Below, in pieces: positions 1 to 10,700 of a DNA stretch of 64,000 nt (position 1 is the first letter of the stretch; every line of letters begins with the position of its first letter). The stretch lies in NCBI GenBank assembly GCA_017484285.1, contig JAFUTH010000001.1, positions 87,592-151,591 of the forward strand. The letters run 5' to 3'. A program made the position numbers and the translations under genes. Under the pieces are notes generated by a model. That model searched no databases, was not told where the DNA came from, and saw only the letters and a program-made list of their open reading frames with translations. This stretch comes from Treponema sp. Its GTDB lineage: Bacteria; Spirochaetota; Spirochaetia; Treponematales; Treponemataceae.

Positions 1-46
1 GCTCGCCGCGAAGATAGGCAAGCGATTCCGTTTCGTTTCTGTTCAT
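1..46 (-). CDS. Start of an unidentified minus-strand gene, cut by the window edge
   Basis: A minus-strand ATG lies at 44-46, preceded by a strong ribosome binding site (AGGAGG, complement of 55-60) eight bases upstream. The frame stays open for 15 codons to the window edge and begins MNRNETESLAYLRGE. That is too short to assign a family. The gene reads the same way as the XRE regulator at 149-478 and lies downstream of it, so the two could share a transcript or a regulator. The ribosome binding site is the main evidence that this is a real gene. Confidence 0.6.
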   Translation of the reverse strand, partial: MNRNETESLAYLRGE

Positions 47-72
47 AGGGAAAACCTCCTTTTGTGTTTTTT

Positions 73-84
73 ATAAGCGCTTAT
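73..84. promoter_or_regulatory. 12-bp perfect palindrome, candidate operator
   Basis: ATAAGCGCTTAT is a perfect 12-bp palindrome between the XRE regulator and the ribosome binding site of the gene starting at 46. It sits about 27 bases upstream of that start codon, where a repressor could block transcription. XRE regulators commonly bind short palindromes near their own genes. Assigning this site to the neighbouring XRE protein is inference. Confidence 0.4.
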
Positions 85-148
85 GACAAAAGGATAGCGG
101 GCAAAAGAGGGGAAAAAACTAGTAGTTTAGTGAGGAATCAGATTTTTG

Positions 149-478
149 CTAATCGACGCTGATTTCAAACAGGTCGTTAATCTGCTGCTGCAAGAGGCGC
201 AGCTTTTCCGAGAAGCTGGCTTGAGCCTCGGACAACGCGCGCTGTTTCTCTTCATCGGCAGAGACAGAATCCGCCGGCTTGAAAAACAGGTAGGGCTCAA
301 CGTCAAGTTTCTGCGCGATAATGTCGATTGTTTCCGGCTTGGGGAATTTATGGCGGCTTTCGATTTCGGTAATGTACGTCTCGCCAAAGCCGATGAGCTC
401 AGAAAGCTTCTCCTGAGACAATCCTTTTTCTTTTCTATACCGTTTCAGGTTCTGTCTGAAAATCTCCCTGGTGCTCAT
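149..478 (-). CDS. XRE/Cro-type helix-turn-helix transcriptional regulator
   Basis: A 109-residue protein with an N-terminal HTH_3 domain (about residues 8-65): the pattern RKEKGLSQEKLSELIG...ETYITEIESRHKFPKPETI is the classic XRE helix-turn-helix with its recognition helix. The C-terminal 40 residues are charged and glutamine-rich and could form a short dimerisation helix. The frame is open 50 codons further upstream, but that stretch is AT-rich with no recognisable domain, so I take the ATG at 478, which starts MSTREIFRQN. No strong Shine-Dalgarno is seen; TATTCT lies seven bases upstream, so the mRNA may be leaderless. It is probably a repressor; targets are unknown. Confidence 0.85.
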   Translation of the reverse strand: MSTREIFRQNLKRYRKEKGLSQEKLSELIGFGETYITEIESRHKFPKPETIDIIAQKLDVEPYLFFKPADSVSADEEKQRALSEAQASFSEKLRLLQQQINDLFEISVD

Positions 479-557
479 GAAAAAAGAATACTCTAAAAAA
501 ATAGCACAATTTATAGGCGAATAACCACCAAAAATGAGAAAAAAATTAAAAATAAAC

Positions 558-585
558 TTGAAATCCCTGTCTTTTGGACTATAAT
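558..585 (+). promoter_or_regulatory. Sigma-70-type promoter for the lipoprotein gene at 650
   Basis: TTGAAA (558-563), a 16-bp spacer and TATAAT (580-585) form a good sigma-70 promoter reading toward the lipoprotein gene at 650. The start point should lie near 592. TAAG and CTTA half-sites at 590-603, just downstream of the -10, loosely recall the palindrome at 73-84, but the similarity is weak. Confidence 0.65.
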
Positions 586-649
586 TATCTAAGAAATTGC
601 TTACACATTTAGGCAACAACAAATTCACTACACAAGAGGGGTAATGATT

Positions 650-1849
650 ATGATGTTACGAAAACAATTCTTGGCAGCGCTGGTGCTGTCAGCAGCTGCG
701 GTTATGTTCATGGGATGTAACTTGATTGGCGACGATGATGAATCAAAGAATGACAACAACTCCAGTTCTTCAAAACTTTCAGATTCCGTTGATTTTCAGT
801 CTTATCCAACGAATTATTCTCTGCATGTAAAGAACAATTCATCGAACAAATTGATTGCTTTTAAAGGCGCGCCATCACAAAAGCAGCTCATCGGCGGAAT
901 TCCAGCGTCTGGTGACCACTATCTGAAAAAAGACGCGAGCGTATTCACGACGACGACTGATTTCATGCTCTATGTCGTAACAGAAGATGATTACAACACG
1001 TACTATGCTTCAAGTCCAGAGACGCTTGACGCTTCTCCGTACACTATTCTCTATGCCTTCTACAATACAGCGACGACAAACGAACAGACCTACGAGATTT
1101 CAAGCAAGTTGGGCGGCGCGTATCAAATCGTCATCAACAACGGCACGAGCTATAACGTTGAATTGCGCAACATGGGGCCGACTGGTGACATCATCGGCTA
1201 CAGCGGTTCTCAGACGTATGAAAAAGCGTTCCACGTTACGGAAGGTGAATACATGATTTTCCCGGTGTTCCGAAAATATGACAGAAACACAGGCGAGATT
1301 ATTTCGACATATCCGACATACGCGACTGGCAATCTTGCGGGCGAGGCGAAGAGCTATGAATTCTCGCTTGATACATCGACAAAAACACGCCAGTTTAATG
1401 TACGCGACTGGGCAACGGGCATCAATTTCACTCCGAGCGCAACGTATATCAAGATTATCAACAATGCCGATCAGGGCATTCAGTTCTTCACGGGCGCAGA
1501 CACAACGCCTGTCGTTACATCTACGGGTGGTAAGAGAATCAATACGTCTTCAAGCCTTGTCTTTGCCATCAACATGGACAAGCTGACTTCCAATAAGTAC
1601 GAATCAGAGCGCATTGTTTCCGGCTACCGTGTCGCTACGAACAGACTTACGTGTGGCTATCTTGCCGGCTCAGAAACCACAGACACAGGCTCTTCGACAG
1701 CAACGGTAACATACAAAGCGGGCTATCTGTATACCTATACCATTTCCGGCGATGCCGAGTCTGGCTATAAGATTACTCCGCTCACCGAGACCGATTCTGA
1801 CGGAAACACCATTCTGAAGGCTCAGGAAATCGACTGGTCATCAATCTAA
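650..1849 (+). CDS. Surface lipoprotein with three copies of an Asn-Asn beta repeat
   Basis: A 399-residue secreted lipoprotein of unknown function. It has a signal peptide ending in the relaxed lipobox FMGC (lipidated Cys about residue 23), followed by an acidic tether of Asp, Glu, Asn and Ser. The frame opens ATG-ATT-ATG-ATG; GAGGGG at 636-641 is too close to the first ATG (644) but ideally spaced for the ATG at 650. The mature part contains three related segments, each with a strand, two Asn and a polar turn: SLHVKNNSSNK, QIVINNGTSYN and IKIINNADQGI. They suggest tandem beta-sandwich units of about 120 residues. The same motif occurs in the next protein. Transcription probably ends at the hairpin at 1878-1911. 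Confidence 0.8.
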   Translation: MMLRKQFLAALVLSAAAVMFMGCNLIGDDDESKNDNNSSSSKLSDSVDFQSYPTNYSLHVKNNSSNKLIAFKGAPSQKQLIGGIPASGDHYLKKDASVFTTTTDFMLYVVTEDDYNTYYASSPETLDASPYTILYAFYNTATTNEQTYEISSKLGGAYQIVINNGTSYNVELRNMGPTGDIIGYSGSQTYEKAFHVTEGEYMIFPVFRKYDRNTGEIISTYPTYATGNLAGEAKSYEFSLDTSTKTRQFNVRDWATGINFTPSATYIKIINNADQGIQFFTGADTTPVVTSTGGKRINTSSSLVFAINMDKLTSNKYESERIVSGYRVATNRLTCGYLAGSETTDTGSSTATVTYKAGYLYTYTISGDAESGYKITPLTETDSDGNTILKAQEIDWSSI

Positions 1850-1877
1850 TCACCGCAAGCATCGCATGAGTTTATCG

Positions 1878-1911
1878 GCTCAGTCACTGGCGCAACGTTT
1901 AGTGACTGAGC
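1878..1911 (+). terminator. Hairpin between two lipoprotein genes, weak terminator or processing site
   Basis: GCTCAGTCACT (1878-1888) and AGTGACTGAGC (1901-1911) form a perfect 11-bp stem with a 12-base loop. The sequence after the stem (TCATTCTTT) is only moderately T-rich, so this may be a partial terminator or an mRNA stabiliser. It separates the first lipoprotein gene from the downstream cluster. Confidence 0.55.
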
Positions 1912-1933
1912 TCATTCTTTAGGAAATACGCCT

Positions 1934-3889
1934 TTGAAACGATTCTTTATTTTCTTCACAACGTTATTTTTCTTTTTCTCGTTTTATTCCTGTGAAACAG
2001 AGGACAGCGGCAGCAAGAATGAAAATCCTCCGTCAGAAGTCATAAACACAGACACAACCACTGACAAGACCTATATCACCTTCAAGAACAACAGTTCGTA
2101 TCCAGTGAGCGTCTATTACGGCGAGAGCCCGTATTGGAATCCGAATGTTTTTTCGACCGTCGCGGCGAACGGAAGCGCAAAAGCAGAATTCACGGGAAAC
2201 ACAGACGCAACGGCGACGTTCTTTTTCGTCTATAATTTCGACTTCGGTTCTAGCACGACCGTCTTTCCGTATTTTTCATCTGACTCTGACGTAAACCATA
2301 AAAGTTTAAAAGTGGCAAAAAACGCGACGACCGAGGTTGTCATCGATGAGATAACAAAATGTACGACAAAATCAGCCTTTTTGCTTTTGGAAAATCAAAC
2401 GACATCGAGCATCTACATTTTGCTCGTTGATAACCCGATAACGCCGTATGGAGCGGACTCAAAATTCATCACAGCGGGAAGCAGTGCGGCGTATGAAATC
2501 GGCGATGACGGAAACTTTCTCCTCGAGAGCGCATACCGCGCAAAAATCTGCATAAACGCGGAGACAATGGATTTACCCGAAATCAATTATGAGGCGGGAA
2601 GCATCTACACGGTCACCGTTACGAACAGCGGCGCCTCACTCAAGTCGGTCTCGCCGTTCGACGTGGACACGCAAAAACAAATCTGGAATTTCAACGACAG
2701 CACATTCCTCGTCGACTCCAACTACGTGTACGCGCACCCGGTCATGCGAAGCGCATACACGGTGAGCGAAGGAAGTCTTGTGCTCGGCACGCTCAAAACC
2801 GATGCCACAAAAATCGGTCTAATGGCAGTCGACGTGTACGGGAACAAGCACGTGGTCGGTACGGCGACGTTCTCCGACTCAACATACGGCACGCTGCTCG
2901 AAAGCGCGGTGCTCGACTTCACCGCGCAGAGTGACGGGTCTGTCGTCATGATTTTGGAGAATGCGTCCAAGCTCAACGGTGAGACGCTCTGGTACGAGAT
3001 GCTCGTCTGCTACAATTTCAGCACGAACACGCTCGTCTGGTCGCTCACGTTCCAGCAGCTCTACGCGTCATACATGGCACGCGCAATCGGAACAGACGCA
3101 TTCTACATCGATTTTTACTCGGAGACGACGAACACACTCTGCCGCATGAAGGACAACATGATTGCCGTCGTAGGCGCGGCGGACACGGGCGAGGCGATGT
3201 ACCCGTTCTTCACGGTCATCGATGCCACGCCCTACCTGTCGGGGGAGAGCGAGCACTTTACGGTGCACAATTACCTCGCGACGGCGGCACAGGCGACGGG
3301 AGGCGCGCAGAGCTATTTTACGGCAGTCTACTACGACGGCGCGGACTTCTACGTCTCAGGATTCGCGAACTGCGACTTCACCTACGAGGATATGACCTAC
3401 ACGGGCACCATCTATCAGTTCTCGGGCGACCTTGCCACGGCACAAAAACTCTACGAAAAAGAACGCTACCTGTTCCTTTGCATCGATGGCGTGGGCAAGA
3501 ACTGGTACGCCTGCGGCGAATACTGCGACACGGGAACGATTCTCAAGGGCTGCTACATTTCGTCTGACATGGTGAGCGCAAACACCGCTCCCTCGCTGCA
3601 TGTCTCCAAGAACTCGTACTGTTGGTTTGACCAGCTCTGCTGTTATAACGGAAAAATCATCCTCTACGGAACGACGAGCGCTGACAAGGCGGGCGAAGAC
3701 TCTCCGCTTCCGTTCGTCGCCTCGTACACGGCGACCGGCTCGCTGCTCTGGGAAAACACAAGCTACACAAAATACACACAGGCTTATTCGCTCATTCCAA
3801 ACGCAATCGGAACGTACGTTCTGCAATTGTCTGGAAGCGCACGTTCTTCGCTCCATTACGTGAGCGCGGACCTGCTTGGAAACGAATAA
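1934..3889 (+). CDS. Large surface lipoprotein, repeat N-terminus and propeller-like C-terminus
   Basis: A 651-residue lipoprotein of unknown function. The start is TTG with AGGAAA nine bases upstream; no ATG fits. The signal peptide is phenylalanine-rich and ends FYSC (Cys 20). Residues about 50-125 and 145-240 hold two copies of the unit seen in the preceding protein (ITFKNNSSYPVSVYYG; LLLENQTTSSIYILLV). The C-terminal half has recurring strands ending in Gly-x-Leu-x-Trp-like segments (TNTLVWSL, GSLLWEN), suggesting a beta-propeller, though I cannot count blades. It likely starts a co-transcribed cluster that continues with the gene at 3917, 27 bases downstream. Confidence 0.75.
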   Translation: MKRFFIFFTTLFFFFSFYSCETEDSGSKNENPPSEVINTDTTTDKTYITFKNNSSYPVSVYYGESPYWNPNVFSTVAANGSAKAEFTGNTDATATFFFVYNFDFGSSTTVFPYFSSDSDVNHKSLKVAKNATTEVVIDEITKCTTKSAFLLLENQTTSSIYILLVDNPITPYGADSKFITAGSSAAYEIGDDGNFLLESAYRAKICINAETMDLPEINYEAGSIYTVTVTNSGASLKSVSPFDVDTQKQIWNFNDSTFLVDSNYVYAHPVMRSAYTVSEGSLVLGTLKTDATKIGLMAVDVYGNKHVVGTATFSDSTYGTLLESAVLDFTAQSDGSVVMILENASKLNGETLWYEMLVCYNFSTNTLVWSLTFQQLYASYMARAIGTDAFYIDFYSETTNTLCRMKDNMIAVVGAADTGEAMYPFFTVIDATPYLSGESEHFTVHNYLATAAQATGGAQSYFTAVYYDGADFYVSGFANCDFTYEDMTYTGTIYQFSGDLATAQKLYEKERYLFLCIDGVGKNWYACGEYCDTGTILKGCYISSDMVSANTAPSLHVSKNSYCWFDQLCCYNGKIILYGTTSADKAGEDSPLPFVASYTATGSLLWENTSYTKYTQAYSLIPNAIGTYVLQLSGSARSSLHYVSADLLGNE

Positions 3890-3916
3890 CTCACTCATAC
3901 TCATAGGGAGGAAACT

Positions 3917-6900
3917 ATGATTCTGACAAAAAAGAAAAAACTGTTTTCGGTAATCGCATTGCTCTCGGGGCTCCTGCTTCTGTTCGCGGGCTGTTCGCAT
4001 GACAGCGGCGGCGACAGCACTGAAGACAAAACGCAAACAGACAGCAAGACCGATGATGGCAAAACTGACGAAACGACCGACGGAAAAACCGATGACGGCA
4101 AGACTGACGGAAAAACGGACGACGGAACGTCCAAAACGCCTTCTGTCGTCTCCGACCAATACTGGTGGGGCACGTGGCAGCGAATGAGCGACGGACGGCT
4201 CTTCGTCATCAGCGAGGACAGCATCAAAGAATACGACGAAGAGGGCATGTCGTACACAAACCATGCAATCTCGTCGACATCGACAGCGGACGTGCTCTAT
4301 ACGTCGAAGCTCGGCTCGTTCTCAAAGACGTCCGCGCGAATCATGGAAAAAGACAGCATCCCGTATTTCAGGCAGGGCGGCACCGACCTTGAATTCTCGC
4401 TCAAGCTCGTCGGATTTGAGTCAACCGTCTCGGCGAGCGTGAGCGCACGCGCGGGAACAAGCCCGCGCTCAAACATCTCGGCGAAGGTCACGACTCCGAA
4501 CCACACGAGCTACAGCGAAGATGTCACCTCGGACTCTGAGGGCATCATCACCGCCCATGCGCCGGTCGCAGGCGACGAAATGACGATTACGCTCGCAAAG
4601 CCGAGCGGAAAGACAATCGTCGTTCCCGGCGTAAAGGTCGAGACGAACGGCTCGAACATGGGCACCGTTCCGATTGCCGACGACGGTCAGTACATCCTCA
4701 AGATTACGGGCACGGTCGCCGACGAAGACAAGACCGACGGCTACCTCTACGCGAACAACTACGCGACCTATCCGCTCACGCTCACGATTACGAACATCAG
4801 CGACGTGGACTGCCCGTCGACATTCTACCGAATTGAGGCAGCAGACAGTTGCCTAACCGTCAGTGGAAGCGGAAGCTCGGCGTTGAGCGGTACGATTCCG
4901 ACGATGGTGAAAGGCGCGACAAAAACCGTAAACCTTACGGTTGAGTGTGGCTCAATCACGGACGCGTATATCGATACGGGCTTAAATATAACAATTACCA
5001 ATTCGACCGGAACATGGGTTGATTATGTTCCACTCCGATTCTTCAAAGGCTTAGTTCCCATTTCATTCGCAGCAATCAGCGACGGGGACAACAGCATCGC
5101 TGCCTTGAATGGATTTGTTATTTACCCGGACAACAACACAAAATTCTTTGCCGTTGACCAGACATCAGCAACAACTGTATTCCTGCCGAGTTTCGGAAAT
5201 GCCAATGACTATTTGCTCGTATTCTGTGGTGCGACTACATCGCAGACACTTTCTGAAAGCACCGAAATGTTCTATACGGTCGCACTCGGAACGGCTGCGG
5301 CTAAAACGGTAAAACTCCCTGATGATGAAACAGAACATCAGAAGTTCGTAAACTACGGAGAATCAAACGGCGGAAATGAAACAGAAGGAAGCACCTATCC
5401 AGTCGCCGAAGATTTTGAGGCATATCTTGCTGGCGGTGACAAAGACTTCTACTCATTGCAATTCTCCGACACCTCTATCATTGACGCAAGCGCAGTTCCA
5501 AAAGAGTATTGGGGTTCATCAGCAGCAAATGTTGAAGCACTTACCGATGAGACAATTGCAAGCAATGGATACGGCGTTGTGTTCGGCACTCTCGCAAACA
5601 GCGACAGCTGGGTTGTGCATAAATTCTACGCAAGCTCAAGCGGAACGTACACAATCGAATGGGGCGACAGGGGAAACAAAATCACGGGTACATCTGATTC
5701 TACCTCATACAGCTACGATGGAAGCGCACGACTCTATGTTACGGCTTCTACGTACGCAAGTTTTTCTTCGACCATCTTTAATTCAGAAACAACATCATCA
5801 CAGACAATAACGGTTTCTTCAGCTGGCTATGTCTACATCAGGCTCAAATCATGGGTCAGCATTGACGGTGGAACATACGCGCTTCGCGTGCGGGATTCTT
5901 CAGGAACAGCAAAAACTTTGTATTATTCATCCGGCTCTGGTTATGCAGGCTATGATTGGACAATCGGAAGGCTGAGTACAACGGCAGATACAAATATCTA
6001 TTACTTCTATGCTTATAAAGATACCGACTATACGCTCCGTTGGAGTGACGCAGGAAATGGCTTTGGTCATTCTGCCGACATAAAGGTTTCTGCAAGCACG
6101 GATGTTTCGAAATTCACGCAATCAGATTCAGAAATACTGTTCTTTGAAAAAGACAGTGGCTTCACAAATGGGCAAACCTTCTCTGTCTCAACCAACGGCT
6201 ATGTGTTCTTTAAGATTCAGGCGCAGAGTTCTATCGCAAAATACGAAGGCTCTTACGCGCTCTGCCTTATTGACGAAGAGACCTATTTACAGGATATCGG
6301 AGAATACACAGAGGAAAGTTTTGTCGTAGCATCAGGAGATGAAATTTCAAATGAAAATGCATGGAAGTGGGGCTGTCTCTATGCTGACGGATATGAAATC
6401 TTTAAATTCCCTGTGGAAGGTGACAAAATCTATACGATTACGTGGGATGACATCACGGATGGCTCAGACTCATCAAGCTACACGGGCGACATTCTTGTAA
6501 GCGCATATGCAACCTATGAAGAATCTACAAAAAACCTTTCAGACGCATATTGGGAATCGGTAGATTCTGGCTATTCAACAGCAAATACCGTCGCGCCAAC
6601 GACCAATGGATTCGTATTCGTGAAACTTGTTCCAAAAGACAACGACTCAACGGGCACATTCAGAATCGCACTCTCGTATGGTCCCAACATGTCAAAAACA
6701 TGGTCAATGGTTGATGTTGCCTCTCACAATTGTAACTTCTATGCATATGACATCGGAACGAACGGCGATGCCGTATGGACAACGGGAACATTCTCATCAA
6801 GCAGCGATGAAGATGTTTATTATTTCACGCGCGATGAAAACGCTGGTGACAAAGTTTACAAGCTATACACTGATACGGACTATGATGGAACAAAAACGTA

Positions 6901-7750
6901 TACCGCATTGTATGTATCTTTGGACATAACGGATTCTCCAAACTCGGTAGACCCTGATGATACGACAATTCCAGGATATACTGCCGCCGTGTCGATATTC
7001 CGTACTAAGCCGGGAACTGAGTACATTCATGTTTTGCCAGGAACAGATGTCTCGAGCGGTACGTATGCAATCACGATGATTGACGGTGACAATAACCCGG
7101 TCACGCTCACAAAACTCACCGCAACGACAGGCGAGAATATCACGGAAGGCTGGCTCACTGGCGAAATGACATCCGGCAACGACAGAATCGTCTATCGATA
7201 CAAAGCAAAAGCGAACACGTTCTTCCGCATGTTCTGGGATGATGCGTCAGATGGAAGCGGAATCTATACGGCGGATATCGAAGTCGCCGTTGGGGCATCT
7301 GACGAAGACACCACAAATAGCAAAATCCTCAACAACGGATACACGAATGGAGGATGGTGCGACACGTATACCGAAGATACGGTTCTTTACTTCTACGTGA
7401 CCGTAAAAAACAATTCGGCAGATAATATCGGCTCGTATGCAATCACAATAGTCGAAGGCAACGAGGCGAGTTCTGATTTTACCCTTGTTTCTCCGAATAC
7501 GACGGTCACGGTTACGAGCAAAGCTGACATCAGCGTGCAGTCTTCGGTCAACGAAGCAAGCCGCGTCTTTACCGCCGACACGGGCTACGACAGCTACGCA
7601 TGGTATGTCGACGGCACGAAACAGAGCGAGACGACGAACGTGTTCACCGCCGATGTCTCAACATGGAAGAGCGGAACATACGAAATCGAACTTGAGGCAA
7701 AGAAAGGCACTCAATACTTCTCATCGACTATCTTCTTGAAGGTAGAGTAA
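3917..7750 (+). CDS. Giant surface lipoprotein with PPC-like modules and a PKD-like C-terminal domain
   Basis: A 1277-residue lipoprotein with lipobox FAGC (Cys 26) and a repetitive acidic tether at residues 30-72 (units such as TDGKTDDGK). From about residue 560 to 1180 there are four or five beta-sandwich modules of the pre-peptidase C-terminal type, marked by aromatic strands YTIEWGD, YTLRWSD, YTITWDD and FRMFWDD. The last 85 residues look PKD/Ig-like (GYDSYAWYVDGT...) and resemble the C-terminus of the partial protein at 63329-64000. No catalytic motif is visible, so binding or adhesion is more likely than catalysis. The start has GGAGG eight bases upstream. Base composition changes along the gene: 65% G+C at 4441-4500 and 42% at 5941-6000. 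Confidence 0.8.
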   Translation: MILTKKKKLFSVIALLSGLLLLFAGCSHDSGGDSTEDKTQTDSKTDDGKTDETTDGKTDDGKTDGKTDDGTSKTPSVVSDQYWWGTWQRMSDGRLFVISEDSIKEYDEEGMSYTNHAISSTSTADVLYTSKLGSFSKTSARIMEKDSIPYFRQGGTDLEFSLKLVGFESTVSASVSARAGTSPRSNISAKVTTPNHTSYSEDVTSDSEGIITAHAPVAGDEMTITLAKPSGKTIVVPGVKVETNGSNMGTVPIADDGQYILKITGTVADEDKTDGYLYANNYATYPLTLTITNISDVDCPSTFYRIEAADSCLTVSGSGSSALSGTIPTMVKGATKTVNLTVECGSITDAYIDTGLNITITNSTGTWVDYVPLRFFKGLVPISFAAISDGDNSIAALNGFVIYPDNNTKFFAVDQTSATTVFLPSFGNANDYLLVFCGATTSQTLSESTEMFYTVALGTAAAKTVKLPDDETEHQKFVNYGESNGGNETEGSTYPVAEDFEAYLAGGDKDFYSLQFSDTSIIDASAVPKEYWGSSAANVEALTDETIASNGYGVVFGTLANSDSWVVHKFYASSSGTYTIEWGDRGNKITGTSDSTSYSYDGSARLYVTASTYASFSSTIFNSETTSSQTITVSSAGYVYIRLKSWVSIDGGTYALRVRDSSGTAKTLYYSSGSGYAGYDWTIGRLSTTADTNIYYFYAYKDTDYTLRWSDAGNGFGHSADIKVSASTDVSKFTQSDSEILFFEKDSGFTNGQTFSVSTNGYVFFKIQAQSSIAKYEGSYALCLIDEETYLQDIGEYTEESFVVASGDEISNENAWKWGCLYADGYEIFKFPVEGDKIYTITWDDITDGSDSSSYTGDILVSAYATYEESTKNLSDAYWESVDSGYSTANTVAPTTNGFVFVKLVPKDNDSTGTFRIALSYGPNMSKTWSMVDVASHNCNFYAYDIGTNGDAVWTTGTFSSSSDEDVYYFTRDENAGDKVYKLYTDTDYDGTKTYTALYVSLDITDSPNSVDPDDTTIPGYTAAVSIFRTKPGTEYIHVLPGTDVSSGTYAITMIDGDNNPVTLTKLTATTGENITEGWLTGEMTSGNDRIVYRYKAKANTFFRMFWDDASDGSGIYTADIEVAVGASDEDTTNSKILNNGYTNGGWCDTYTEDTVLYFYVTVKNNSADNIGSYAITIVEGNEASSDFTLVSPNTTVTVTSKADISVQSSVNEASRVFTADTGYDSYAWYVDGTKQSETTNVFTADVSTWKSGTYEIELEAKKGTQYFSSTIFLKVE

Positions 7751-7761
7751 GGAGGCTGACC

Positions 7762-10700
7762 ATGAAAAAGAATCTCAGCATTTTTTCAGCCGTGCTCATA
7801 ATCGTGGGGCTTACGGCATGTTCACAGATAATCGAAAACGGGCAGTCAAGCGCGCAGTCGCAAAAGAGCGCGTACATCATGCTCTCGTTTGAAAACACGG
7901 CGCGAACGGTTCTGCCCGAAGTCGATGTAACGGCTCTCACCGACATCGTGATTCAAGGTGACTTAAAGGGAACGCCTACGAGCCACTTCAAGCAGTCGTT
8001 CCAGACGCAAGAAGCCGCCACGACGACGGGCATCGTCATTGAGCCAGGCACGTGGGATTTTACGCTCTCCGCAAAAAAAGACAACGTTGTCTATATTGCT
8101 TCTATCAATGACAAAGAAATCAGTGACGGAGAAAACGTACTCTCTTTTGAACTAGAACTCTACACACTGGGCTCTGAGAGCGGTACGGGTGACATATCTA
8201 TCACACTCACACTGCCCGCAAACAGCGGAGTTGACGGCGTTCAAGCAGGTCTCTTTGATATTGAAACCGATGAAGAAATCGAAGGATTTGAGGTAGACAA
8301 TCTTCGCCCAAGAAATAATGCTGTTACATATACCGCAGAAGCTGTTCCAACAGGAAACTACCGATTCAAAGTATTCCTCTATGCGGACGACTCATATGTC
8401 GCGCTTATCAATACATACCGTGAATTGGTAACAGTAGCGGAAGGGTGCACAAGCAGTGCGGCACGTACTTTGACAAATCTGAATGAGGTATATGAAATTA
8501 CCTATGAAAAAAATGGTGGTACTATTTCCACCGCGTATGCAGCACCAGAAGTATATACCCGAAGTTCAGAATTTCTTCTTGCAACCGCTGAGCATATCAC
8601 AAAAGACGGCTATGCTTTTGTCGGTTGGTACGAAAAGAGCGATTTTAGTTCCGAACGTATAACAGAAATCGAGAAAGACAATACGGGCAACAAAACATTC
8701 TATGCAAAATGGGCTGTTGGCGAAGTCGTTACCACAGATACCATCACTTCGCTTAATCTCTCAAGCATTGCAGACGGCTACACGCTTGCAATCGTTGGAA
8801 ATGTAGACTTGTCTGTTCTTGCGACAAAACTGAAAGAAGCAACAGGAACGGTGAATCTTGATTTATTTGCGTCGTCTGCAACAAGTTTCGCTGACAACCT
8901 GTTCAATGGTTGTGACAAAATTGCAACCGTTGTTCTCCCCGAAACGCTTACAGCAATTGGCAGCAAGGTCTTCTACGACTGTACACAGCTTGAGAGTTTC
9001 ACAATTCCGAAAGAGCTTTCTGAAATCGGCACAAATACATTTGGAAACTGTACCGCACTTACAGAAATCGATTTGGAAAGCGGGAATTCTGAATATAAGG
9101 TCGTCGATGGTATTTTGTTCTCGGCAGACGGTCTCAAACTGATACAGTATCCGGCGGGAAAAGCAGACTCATCATATGAAATACCCGAGGGCACCGTATC
9201 TGTTGAGGACGGAGCATTCTGTGGGAATGAACATATTACATCAATCACCGTCAGTTCAACCGTCTCAAAAATCGAGCCATCTGCATTCAATAATTGCCAC
9301 TCATTGTCAGCTATTTCGGTTTCGAGCGCAAACCCTGTATATGATGACAATGACGGAAGCGGAATCCTCTATGCTGACACCACGTTAGTCCGCTATCCTT
9401 CTGGCAAATCAGATACTTCGATTCAGCTTGCAGCGTGGGTCACAGAAATTGGAGATTACGCATTTGAGGGCTGTACAACTATCGAAACAATAACGCTCCC
9501 CGCAAAGACTAAACTCACGACCATTGGCACTTATGCGTTCTCAGGTTGTACATTGCTCGCAAATCTGAACCTTCCGGAAAGCGTCACAACAGTCGGAGGA
9601 CACGCCTTTGATGGTTGCACAAGCAATTTCAATTACTACACAGTCACATTTGCGACACGTGGCGGAAGCAGCATTGACTCTGTATCAGTGAAAAACGGGG
9701 ATACTGTCGAAGAGCCGACATCTCCAACTCGCATGGGATATGTGTTCAAAGGCTGGTACACTTCAAGTCTATTGTCCACAACCTACAATTTTGCCTCAAC
9801 GACGATAACATCAGACATAACAATTTACGCAGGCTGGACAGCTATCAATTACAACATCACCTACGATCTCCCCATCGGAGCGACAAACGCAAGCGTAAAT
9901 CCATCAACGTACACGATAGAAACAGACACCATTACTTTGAGCGAACCGAGCTACACAGGATATAAATTCATGTCATGGTCGCCGAGTAATAAAATCGAAA
10001 CGGGAAGCACTGGAGAAAAAACATTCACCGCAGAGTGGTGGCAGCCGACAGTTACCTTCAATGCCAATGGCGGAAGTATCGAGACGTCAGAACAAGTCGT
10101 GCGCTATGATGACGAAAGTTCACTTTCAACTTCAACAGAATTAGGCATAACGAGGGCAGGCTACTATCTCGCAGGTTGGTCACGCTCAAGTGTGGCAACA
10201 GAAGACGAGGTGGAGTATTTCGATGGCGGAACGATAACGGTAACAAAAGACACGACATTATATGCGGTATGGACAACAAAGATTTATGTTTCCGCCGCAA
10301 GCGTCGCAAGCCTTGACCTGTCCGAAATAGCGGAATCAAAAACAATTTATGTCGTTGGCAGCATAGACTCTGAAACGCTCTCAACACTGGCAACAAAAAT
10401 GAACAAGGCTACCGTAACATTCACTGTCGATATGTCAAAATCACATGGCATAACGACGATAACAAATGCATTTGCAAATTGCGCAAAACTCGCAAAAATA
10501 ATTTTACCGTCAAGCGCGACCAGTATTGACAGTTATGCATTCCGTGATTGTTCTGCACTTGAAAGCGTAACAATACCATCAGGCATAACGTCAATCGGGT
10601 CGTATGCTTTTACAAACTGCTCATCATTGACCGAAGCGGTCTTTGCCGTAACATCAAATTGGTATTATACCTATACGGAACAGACCTATTCTTACTATTA

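Noticed and set aside
3356..4264. Minus-strand frame of 302 codons across two lipoprotein genes
   Set aside because: Cys- and Val-rich low-complexity shadow; no ribosome binding site and both opposite genes are well supported.
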